The position numbers were made by a program, and so were the translations under genes. From Gammaproteobacteria bacterium (GTDB lineage: Bacteria > Pseudomonadota > Gammaproteobacteria > DSM-19610), in NCBI GenBank assembly GCA_030618475.1, contig JAUXDG010000198.1, forward strand, positions 1 to 5,564: DNA of 5,564 nucleotides, given 5' to 3'. The notes under the pieces were generated by a model. It saw nothing but the letters and a program-made list of their open reading frames with translations, was not told the origin of the DNA and did not search any database. This document shows, in pieces, positions 1-3,912 of the stretch; positions within the stretch are counted from its first letter, which is position 1; each line of letters starts with the position of its first letter.

Positions 1-13
1 GCTCCCTGGTTAA

Positions 14-33
14 AATAGGTTTGACCTGCCACG
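14..33 (+). repeat. possible decayed copy of the RAYT element end
   Basis: This stretch begins AATAGG and ends CCACG, like the perfect terminal repeat at 48-69, with a divergent middle. A short direct repeat TGACCTG (22-28 and 37-43) and an odd palindrome GGTC-T-GACC (33-41) sit between it and the intact left end. Clusters of related end sequences are known around REP-associated transposases, so this may be a worn second copy, but the match is short and could be chance. Confidence 0.25.
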
Positions 34-47
34 GTCTGACCTGGATC

Positions 48-69
48 AATAGGGGACAGACCACGATTA
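48..69 (+). repeat. left terminal inverted repeat of the RAYT element
   Basis: This 22-bp arm begins AATAGGGGACAG and ends CCACGATTA. It is the exact reverse complement of 838-859. Identity stops abruptly on both sides (position 47 outside, position 70 inside), which defines the arm. ACCACG recurs just inside at 69-74 and 82-87, giving three copies counting the one in the arm at 60-65. Confidence 0.85.
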
Positions 70-121
70 CCACGCGCAATCACCACGCAACCTGCTATCC
101 TATGCAAGCTGATCTATACAC

Positions 122-139
122 GGATAAGGATATCCACCA
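122..139 (+). promoter_or_regulatory. transposase ribosome binding site inside a small hairpin
   Basis: GGATA (122-126) can pair with TATCC (131-135) around the loop AGGA (127-130). The purine-rich AAGGA (126-130) is the best Shine-Dalgarno match for the ATG at 139, eight bases further on. The ribosome site would thus be presented in, or partly masked by, a 5-bp stem. The competing palindrome GGATATCC (128-135) would also cover it. Transposase genes often have restrained translation, but a role here is inference. Confidence 0.4.
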
Positions 140-840
140 TGCCCCGACGCGCCCGCATCGCTGTGCCCGGCATTCCCTGGCACATCATCCAACGTGGCAA
201 CAACCGCAGTGCCTGTTTCTACGCCGAGGAAGATTACCGCCGGTATCTTGATACGCTGTCAGACATGTCGACCCGTTTCGACTGTCAGATTCATGCTTAC
301 GTTTTGATGACCAACCACGTCCACCTGTTGCTGACCCCGGCCCGCAAGGACAGCGCCAGTCTGCTGATGAAACATCTGGGTCAACGCTACGTACAATATG
401 TCAATCGCCAGTACCGGCGTAGCGGCACACTCTGGGAAGGCCGATTCCGCTCCTGTCTCGCCCAGAGGGATGAGTATGTGCTGACCTGCTACCGCTACAT
501 CGAACTCAACCCGCTGCGGGCCGGCATGGTAGCGCACCCGCGTGATTACCGCTGGTCCAGCTACCGATGCAACGCGGAAGGCAAGGCCAATCCGCTGATA
601 ACATCCCATCACGAGTATGAGCGCCTGGGAATGACGACGACCGAGCGACACGCCGCATACCGGCAACTGTTCGCAGCACACATCGATCCTGAACATATCG
701 CCGAAATCCGTGCCGCAACCAACGGCAATTATGTATTGGGCGATAATCGATTCAAGGAAGAGATCAGCGGCATGCTCAAGCGGCGGGTGACGAGGGGCAA
801 GGCCGGGCGGCCTGCCCGGAGCAATAGTGATGGGGGTTAA
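139..840 (+). CDS. REP-associated tyrosine transposase (RAYT, Transposase_17/Y1 family)
   Basis: This 233-residue protein is a single-strand DNA transposase of the Y1/HUH superfamily. These enzymes nick DNA through a tyrosine and hold the divalent metal with a His-hydrophobic-His pair. The N-terminal motif WHIIQRGNNR (14-23) is typical of the family. The HUH motif is H60-V61-H62 in MTNHVHLLL. The likely catalytic tyrosine is Y120 in RYIELNPLRAG (119-129), with Y118 as an alternative. LWEGRF (98-103) and RWSSY (138-142) are further family marks. The basic C-terminal tail (about 213-233) is RAYT-like rather than IS200 TnpA-like, as is the length, since IS200 TnpA is about 150 residues. The ATG at 139 has AAGGA eight bases upstream. 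The stop codon (838-840) lies in the right terminal repeat. No tnpB gene accompanies it. RAYTs are generally single-copy genes thought to move REP sequences, so domesticated function is possible. Confidence 0.92.
   Translation: MPRRARIAVPGIPWHIIQRGNNRSACFYAEEDYRRYLDTLSDMSTRFDCQIHAYVLMTNHVHLLLTPARKDSASLLMKHLGQRYVQYVNRQYRRSGTLWEGRFRSCLAQRDEYVLTCYRYIELNPLRAGMVAHPRDYRWSSYRCNAEGKANPLITSHHEYERLGMTTTERHAAYRQLFAAHIDPEHIAEIRAATNGNYVLGDNRFKEEISGMLKRRVTRGKAGRPARSNSDGG
803..819 (+). other. subterminal hairpin in the 3' end of the transposase gene
   Basis: CCGGGC (803-808) and GCCCGG (814-819) form a 6-bp all-GC stem with a five-base loop, 18 bases inside the right terminal repeat. Y1 transposases recognise subterminal hairpins in single-stranded DNA, so this could be part of the right end. 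It also encodes AGRPAR, a basic tail common in this family, so the palindrome may be a codon coincidence. Confidence 0.35.
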
Positions 841-859
841 TCGTGGTCTGTCCCCTATT
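838..859 (-). repeat. right terminal inverted repeat of the RAYT element
   Basis: This is the exact reverse complement of 48-69 over 22 bases. It begins with the TAA stop codon of the transposase and contains GGTCTGTCCCC. Identity ends at 837 and 860. The overlap with the stop codon means that translation termination and the element end are set by the same bases. Confidence 0.85.
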
Positions 860-887
860 TAAAAGAAAATGGGACTCAAATTAAAGG

Positions 888-925
888 GTGGCTCAAGCTC
901 TGGCGGTGACAAATACATGAGCCAC
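888..925. repeat. 8-bp inverted repeat in the spacer after the transposase element
   Basis: GTGGCTCA (888-895) and TGAGCCAC (918-925) are perfect inverted copies separated by 22 bases. There is no T-run after the second arm on either strand, so this is not an intrinsic terminator. It lies between the RAYT right end and the first attC-like half-site and could be a remnant of an older recombination site or an operator. The spacer 860-989 holds no convincing gene. Confidence 0.35.
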
Positions 926-928
926 GGC

Positions 929-977
929 CTATAGAGCAGGCCTGGACTCAAGGCGGCCGCTTATTTAGCCGTTATAG
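929..977 (+). other. attC-like site 1 (3' half clear, 5' half doubtful)
   Basis: The 3' end reads CTTATTTAGCC then GTTATAG (971-977), close to the integron R' core consensus GTTRRRY. It occupies the expected place just upstream of a cassette gene. CTTATTTAGCC resembles the CTTTTATGCC and CTTATATGCC of the two sites downstream. CTATA (929-933) can pair with TATAG (973-977), which would be the outer R''-R' pairing. The internal stem is poor, and at 49 bases the site is shorter than normal attC sites, so it may be truncated. Confidence 0.35.
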
Positions 978-989
978 CATCAGAGAGCT

Positions 990-1337
990 ATGAAAAATTT
1001 AATTCTACTGGCAGTTTTTGGTTTTGGTGCTTTCCAGATGTGGGAGAAGTTTAGAAGTTCGGCACAGCCAATTTATGATGAATCATATGTCGCTGTCTAC
1101 GGGAGAAATTCATGTGGTTTCACCAGGAAATTCCTCTCGGAGTTGGAAGCATCAGGTGTAAATTATCATTACTTTATCGTGGATGATCAAAGTGTGGCGA
1201 ACACTCTTCATTCAAGAATGGAGTCGTCAGGCATTTCAACTCGCCGATACAATTTACCGGTTATTGATGTCAATGGCGATATCTCGGTAAGACCGGAATT
1301 CCGAAAGGTACTTAGTGAGTACAATGACAAGCTATAA
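990..1337 (+). CDS. membrane-anchored monothiol glutaredoxin-like protein, probable cassette gene
   Basis: This 115-residue protein has an N-terminal hydrophobic segment (about 3-18) that reads as a signal anchor, then a thioredoxin-fold domain. VAVYGRNSCGFTRKF (34-48) matches the first strand and active-site turn of glutaredoxins. C42 in CGFT is the only cysteine, so the active site is monothiol like the CGFS class rather than CPYC. NLPVIDVNG (88-96) supplies the cis-proline (P90) and following strand expected for glutathione binding. It probably acts in the periplasm or at the inner membrane, but the substrate is unknown. The ATG at 990 is preceded only by AGAGAG at 982-987, too close to be a good ribosome site. 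Hand-counted GC is about 42% over 180 bases, against about 62% in one line of the transposase gene, consistent with foreign origin. It lies between attC-like sites. Confidence 0.75.
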   Translation: MKNLILLAVFGFGAFQMWEKFRSSAQPIYDESYVAVYGRNSCGFTRKFLSELEASGVNYHYFIVDDQSVANTLHSRMESSGISTRRYNLPVIDVNGDISVRPEFRKVLSEYNDKL

Positions 1338-1357
1338 AAAGGCCATGAGAAATGGCC
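1336..1357 (-). terminator. possible intrinsic terminator for - strand transcription
   Basis: GGCCAT (1341-1346) and ATGGCC (1352-1357) form a 6-bp stem with loop GAGAA. On the - strand it is followed by TTTTT (complement of 1336-1340), the layout of an intrinsic terminator. On the + strand it is followed by CAAAAAA, so it would not stop the cassette gene that ends at 1337. It could block antisense transcription into that gene. Its right arm overlaps a second possible stem, GGCCCA (1354-1359) with TGGGCC (1369-1374). Confidence 0.4.
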
Positions 1358-1415
1358 CAAAAAAGTCGTGGGCCGGACGTCGCTACGCTCCGTCTTTTAT
1401 GCCGGCAAGGTAAGT
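1355..1415 (+). other. attC-like site 2 between the two cassette genes
   Basis: The core is a bulged hairpin. GCCGG (1372-1376) pairs with CCGGC (1402-1406), then ACG (1377-1379) pairs with CGT (1391-1393), leaving unpaired bases on the 3' side around TTTTATG (1395-1401). The same asymmetric architecture recurs in site 3. GGTAAGT (1409-1415) fits the R' consensus GTTRRRY at six of seven positions and lies two bases after the stem. GCCCAAA (1355-1361) fits R'' RYYYAAC at six of seven but is not well complementary to R' and sits further from the stem. The site is probably degenerate. Confidence 0.45.
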
Positions 1416-1430
1416 GACATCTAAGCAATA

Positions 1431-1730
1431 GTGGTTTCCAATTCCAATAAATTGAAAGTAATACGAAGCCTCAGAAAGCTGTTGATTGTCGCGTGTTCCG
1501 TGCTGGTCGGATCGGTAGCATTGTCCTATTCTTTGCCCTGGCCGCTTTTTATCAGGGAAATTATAGTACTGGTGGGAGTGGGTATATATGGATTAGCGAC
1601 GCTCTTGGTTATATTCTCTAGATGTCCGCGTTGTGGTTATTTATTTCACAACGTGCTGGGTTTCAATAATCCGTTTTCACCTGTCGGTAGTCACTGCGGG
1701 CTTCCACTTGGAGGTGACGATGTCACTTAA
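1431..1730 (+). CDS. two-helix membrane protein with incomplete zinc ribbon, probable cassette gene
   Basis: Function not recognised. The 99-residue product has a short basic N-terminus (K8, K10, R13, R16), two hydrophobic segments (about 17-34 and 40-63), and a C-terminal tail with CPRCG (65-69) followed after about 20 residues by HCGLPLG (88-94). That spacing is that of a zinc ribbon. The second knuckle reads G-S-H-C (86-89), so one expected cysteine is glycine. H88 could substitute as a ligand, or metal binding may be lost. The start is uncertain: GTG at 1431 is chosen because TAA at 1422-1424 closes the frame just upstream and no in-frame ATG exists before the first helix. No good ribosome site is visible. 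GC is about 40% in two hand-counted lines. The stop codon lies in the R'' box of attC-like site 3, as is common in integron cassettes. Confidence 0.65.
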   Translation: MVSNSNKLKVIRSLRKLLIVACSVLVGSVALSYSLPWPLFIREIIVLVGVGIYGLATLLVIFSRCPRCGYLFHNVLGFNNPFSPVGSHCGLPLGGDDVT

Positions 1731-1790
1731 CAAGGTGCCCTGGTCAGACGCTTCGCGCCGCTGAACTTATATGCCGGGCGCCCATTATGA
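1725..1790 (+). other. attC-like site 3 (best preserved)
   Basis: ACTTAAC (1725-1731) matches the R'' consensus RYYYAAC at all seven positions and contains the stop codon of the preceding gene. A long stem follows. GGTGCCC (1734-1740) pairs with GGGCGCC (1776-1782) with one T-G wobble, T1741 is extrahelical, and GG (1742-1743) pairs with CC (1774-1775). TCAG (1744-1747) then pairs with CTGA (1761-1764), and CGC (1749-1751) with GCG (1755-1757). ACTTATATG (1765-1773) is left unpaired on the 3' side. One extrahelical base and an asymmetric bulge are hallmarks of folded attC sites. The expected R' box is damaged: ATTATGA (1784-1790) replaces GTTRRRY, so the site may no longer recombine. Confidence 0.55.
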
Positions 1791-1841
1791 GCCCTGAACG
1801 GTAGCAATCCGGGGACTCTCTTCCAGGTCCGATGCTGATGA

Positions 1842-2429
1842 TCAAACCCACAGGGATATCGCTCGCCAGGCAGCCAACAGCGAAAACAGCAGGAAGATCA
1901 TCCCTCCGGTTCGGTGTATCCAGTGTGTCGGTAAACGCTTGAGCAGGGTGCTGCCCGCCCATACACCGAGTCCGGATACCGTGGCCAGTGCCAGGGTTGC
2001 ACCAACCCATACCGGTAAAGAGGGCAGTGTGCTTGCCAATCCCGCCACGGCAATCTGGGTTTTGTCCCCGAATTCCGCCGCCAGGATAAGCGCTAGGGTA
2101 GTCAGCAAAATGCCATGCTGACCGCTCTCCTTGATGTCTTCGCTGTCATCGTCATCTGCACGCAGGGCGTGAATGCCAAACACGGCGAACAGCACCGCGA
2201 CTATGGCAGCGGTAATATGTTCAGGAATCCAGGTGGCGACCCCGGCACCGAAAAGCACCGCCAGCAGATTAAGGAAGGCAAAAGCCATCACCGCGCCTGA
2301 CAGTACAGGCCAGGGGCGGTGTCGGGCAGCCAGGGTCATACAGACCAGTTGGCTTTTATCACCGATTTCCGCCAGGGCGATCAGGGTGAAAGTGGAGGCA
2401 GTGGTGGCGAGCCAGTCATAGAAGAGCAT
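1842..2429 (-). CDS. UPF0016/GDT1 (TMEM165) family Mn2+/Ca2+ exporter
   Basis: This 195-residue inner-membrane protein carries the two signature motifs of the family, E-x-G-D-K-(S/T)-Q: EIGDKSQ (21-27) and EFGDKTQ (119-125), one in each inverted half. It is predicted to have about six or seven helices, with the halves joined by a cytoplasmic loop rich in aspartate (DDDD, 92-95, within about 91-103). In characterised bacterial members (MneA of Vibrio cholerae, Mnx of Synechocystis) it exports manganese; yeast Gdt1 and human TMEM165 handle calcium and manganese. Substrate here is inferred from family. Length is normal. The ATG at 2429 lacks a strong ribosome site. It follows the acyltransferase gene by 71 nt in the same direction, so co-transcription is possible. 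I looked for a yybP-ykoY manganese riboswitch in that gap and saw none. Confidence 0.9.
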   Translation of the reverse strand: MLFYDWLATTASTFTLIALAEIGDKSQLVCMTLAARHRPWPVLSGAVMAFAFLNLLAVLFGAGVATWIPEHITAAIVAVLFAVFGIHALRADDDDSEDIKESGQHGILLTTLALILAAEFGDKTQIAVAGLASTLPSLPVWVGATLALATVSGLGVWAGSTLLKRLPTHWIHRTGGMIFLLFSLLAAWRAISLWV

Positions 2430-2451
2430 GGCAATAAAACAGCATAACGAG

Positions 2452-2472
2452 AGGCGGCTATTATCCCCGCCT
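2452..2472 (-). other. hairpin in the acyltransferase-exporter spacer
   Basis: AGGCGG (2452-2457) and CCGCCT (2467-2472) form a 6-bp GC-rich stem with a nine-base loop. On the - strand the next bases are CTCGTTATG, with a T-rich stretch only about 15 bases on, so it is a poor intrinsic terminator. It might partly separate the two genes, protect the upstream message, or act in the leader of the exporter gene. Confidence 0.3.
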
Positions 2473-2500
2473 GGTAGAGCTTACGCCAGCCAGCGGCGCA

Positions 2501-3403
2501 TCAATGCCGGACTTCGTACACGGGTTTCTTGTACTTCCAGCGTTTGTATGCCCAGAACCAGTCCTGTGGCGCTTCGATAATCTGTTTTTCAACGGCCCGG
2601 ATATAGGGCTCCATGATGACGCCGCTTTGCTGCCGGTACGGGGGTTCAGTCAATACTTCAAAGCAGATCCGGTAATGGCCGCGTCGAACACGCTTCATGT
2701 GAACAAAAACGACAGGTGCTTTCAGTAACTGCGCCAGCTTTTCCAGCCCGGGAAAGAATGCAGTGTCACGGTGCAGAAAACGGCTCCAGTATTTTTCTTC
2801 GTCCGCTCTGGGCCCCTGGTCAGCGACCACTGCAATGACGCCCGGGTGCCGGGCGAACTTCACTAATTCAGGTAACGAGCTTTTTGCTTCGATCAATTTG
2901 CTGCCATAGCGGCTGCGCATCTGCAGCAGCAGCGTATCGATGCCGCGGTGGTTAAGCGGTTTGTATAAGACGGCAAGCGGTACCCCGAGCCGTGCTGAGC
3001 AGGCCATTTGCAGCCACTCCCAGTTACAGTGGTGTGAAGCGGCAGCAAGTATCGTCCTGTGTTGATGTAGCAGTGAGTCAATAAGCTCTGTATTTTCGAT
3101 TTCAACCCGTTGCGCCAGCTCATGATCGCTGAATGACAAACATTTGATGGTTTCAAACAGGATATGGATCGCATGACGGTAACTTCGTGCAGCCAGTCGG
3201 CGGATGGCTTGTGACGATTGTTCGGGGAAGGCGCGGCCCAGATTCTCCACCACCAGGTCACGCTGAAACCGGATCAGATGGAAGAACAGAACAAACAGCA
3301 TGTCCGCTAACATATACAGCAACGGCAGCGGGAGACGGCCGAGTAGCCGGATCAGCACGACCGGCCAGCGTGCAGATTTTACATCGGGGTTCGGTTCGGA
3401 CAT
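2501..3403 (-). CDS. LpxL/HtrB-family lipid A biosynthesis acyltransferase
   Basis: This 300-residue inner-membrane enzyme belongs to the family that transfers an acyl chain from acyl-ACP to the lipid A precursor in LPS synthesis. An N-terminal hydrophobic segment (about 24-45) anchors it. The catalytic H-x4-E motif is H124 to E129 in SHHCNWEW. VADQGPR (193-199) and FFPG (216-219) match the conserved DQ and glycine/proline blocks. The C-terminal DWFWAYKRWK (281-290) is the characteristic tryptophan-arginine block. Length is normal. Lauroyl (LpxL), myristoyl (LpxM) and other specificities cannot be separated by eye, so no symbol is given. The ATG at 3403 has no Shine-Dalgarno sequence, but the N-terminal residues ahead of the anchor look family-like. 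It is divergent from the Sel1 gene and followed by the exporter gene. Confidence 0.9.
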   Translation of the reverse strand: MSEPNPDVKSARWPVVLIRLLGRLPLPLLYMLADMLFVLFFHLIRFQRDLVVENLGRAFPEQSSQAIRRLAARSYRHAIHILFETIKCLSFSDHELAQRVEIENTELIDSLLHQHRTILAAASHHCNWEWLQMACSARLGVPLAVLYKPLNHRGIDTLLLQMRSRYGSKLIEAKSSLPELVKFARHPGVIAVVADQGPRADEEKYWSRFLHRDTAFFPGLEKLAQLLKAPVVFVHMKRVRRGHYRICFEVLTEPPYRQQSGVIMEPYIRAVEKQIIEAPQDWFWAYKRWKYKKPVYEVRH

Positions 3404-3412
3404 GGGCGATGG

Positions 3413-3421
3413 ATTATCGCA
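3413..3421 (-). promoter_or_regulatory. candidate extended -10 element for the acyltransferase gene
   Basis: On the - strand these bases read TGCGATAAT, an extended -10 form (TGn followed by a TATAAT-like hexamer). No convincing -35 lies 16-18 bases upstream. Transcription would begin near 3406, only about three bases before the ATG at 3403, giving an almost leaderless message. That would agree with the missing ribosome site. Confidence 0.3.
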
Positions 3422-3492
3422 CGCTTCGTAATGAATCCCTATTGGCTGTTGCCGGTATACTTCGCGGAAGCAACGAGAATTTACCTATACCA

Positions 3493-3912
3493 ATGAATCA
3501 GGACCACCCCGAATTGCAAAAAGCCGTGGCCGCCATCAGTCGGGGGGCATTTCAGCAGTCGTTTGAAATCGTATCCCGGCTGGCGCACCAGGGTGTAGCC
3601 ATGGCTCAGCACTTTCTTGGCTGGCATTACCATAAGGGCATAGGCATAGATCAGAATGACCGGCAGGCTGTTTTCTGGTGGCAAAAAGCGGCAGTGCAGG
3701 GGATTGCCGAGGCGCAACAGGGCCTGGGCTGGGCTTATGCAAACGGTCGAGGCGTTGATGAGGACCCGGCGGAGGCCTATCGCTGGTATAACCGTGCCGC
3801 CGCCAGCGGCGACGAAGAAGCCAGAAGTGGCTTGTCTGAAGCAGCCCGCAAGTTGAGTCCGGAGCAGTTACGCTTACTGGAGCAGGAAGAACAGGTGCCG
3901 GGTAAACGTTAG
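3493..3912 (+). CDS. small Sel1-repeat (SEL1-like, TPR-related) protein
   Basis: This 139-residue protein has two clear Sel1-like repeats. The first is about 35-70, with LGWHYHKGIGI (42-52) and WWQKAAVQG (62-70). The second is about 71-106, with LGWAYANGRGV (78-88) and WYNRAAASG (98-106). A third, partial helix pair follows from 107. These alpha-alpha repeats make protein-binding scaffolds; the partner is unknown. No signal peptide is seen, so it is probably cytoplasmic. The frame is open back to ATG codons at 3187 and 3409, but the added sequence overlaps the opposite-strand acyltransferase or the intergenic region and has no repeat character, so ATG 3493 is preferred. No strong ribosome site precedes it, which leaves the start uncertain. 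It ends tail-to-tail with the channel gene, overlapping by four bases. Confidence 0.8.
   Translation: MNQDHPELQKAVAAISRGAFQQSFEIVSRLAHQGVAMAQHFLGWHYHKGIGIDQNDRQAVFWWQKAAVQGIAEAQQGLGWAYANGRGVDEDPAEAYRWYNRAAASGDEEARSGLSEAARKLSPEQLRLLEQEEQVPGKR

Larger units (their letters stand above)
48..859 (+). mobile_element. RAYT-type (IS200/Y1 superfamily) element with 22-bp terminal inverted repeats
   Basis: An 812-bp unit consists of one transposase gene between two perfect inverted 22-bp copies, at 48-69 and 838-859. The core of each is GGGGACAGACCACG on the strand reading inward from the left. The gene is intact, so the element is potentially active. The right copy starts at the TAA stop of the transposase, so gene and end are physically fused. 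Classical IS200/IS605 elements lack terminal inverted repeats, and RAYT genes are usually flanked by REP palindromes. Perfect inverted flanks therefore fit a RAYT with its cognate repeat pair better than a DDE insertion sequence. I see no target-site duplication outside the repeats, which fits Y1-type chemistry. Confidence 0.7.

Noticed and set aside
21..251. 76-codon + strand open frame across the left element end
   Set aside because: It overlaps the start of the transposase in another frame, crosses the terminal repeat, and has a low-complexity His/Thr-rich translation.
259..696. 145-codon - strand open frame inside the transposase gene
   Set aside because: The + strand frame encodes all the RAYT motifs. 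This frame is a high-GC shadow with no domain features.
1336..1357. Intrinsic terminator for the + strand glutaredoxin-like gene
   Set aside because: On the + strand the stem is followed by A residues, not T. The T-run is on the - strand, so it is listed as a - strand terminator only.
2430..2500. yybP-ykoY manganese riboswitch ahead of the UPF0016 gene
   Set aside because: The spacer is only 71 nt and contains GGGGATAAT on the - strand, but not the paired conserved loops of that riboswitch. It shows just one 6-bp stem.
3442..3461. + strand promoter TTGGCT with TATACT for the Sel1 gene
   Set aside because: The spacing between the two hexamers is 8 bases, far from 16-18, and no better -35 is placed correctly upstream of TATACT.
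3187..3492. N-terminal extension of the Sel1-repeat reading frame, with ATG at 3187 or 3409
   Set aside because: The extension from 3187 lies antisense to the acyltransferase for over 200 bases and has no repeat or domain character. The ATG at 3409 adds residues unlike Sel1 proteins. ATG 3493 starts just before the first helix.
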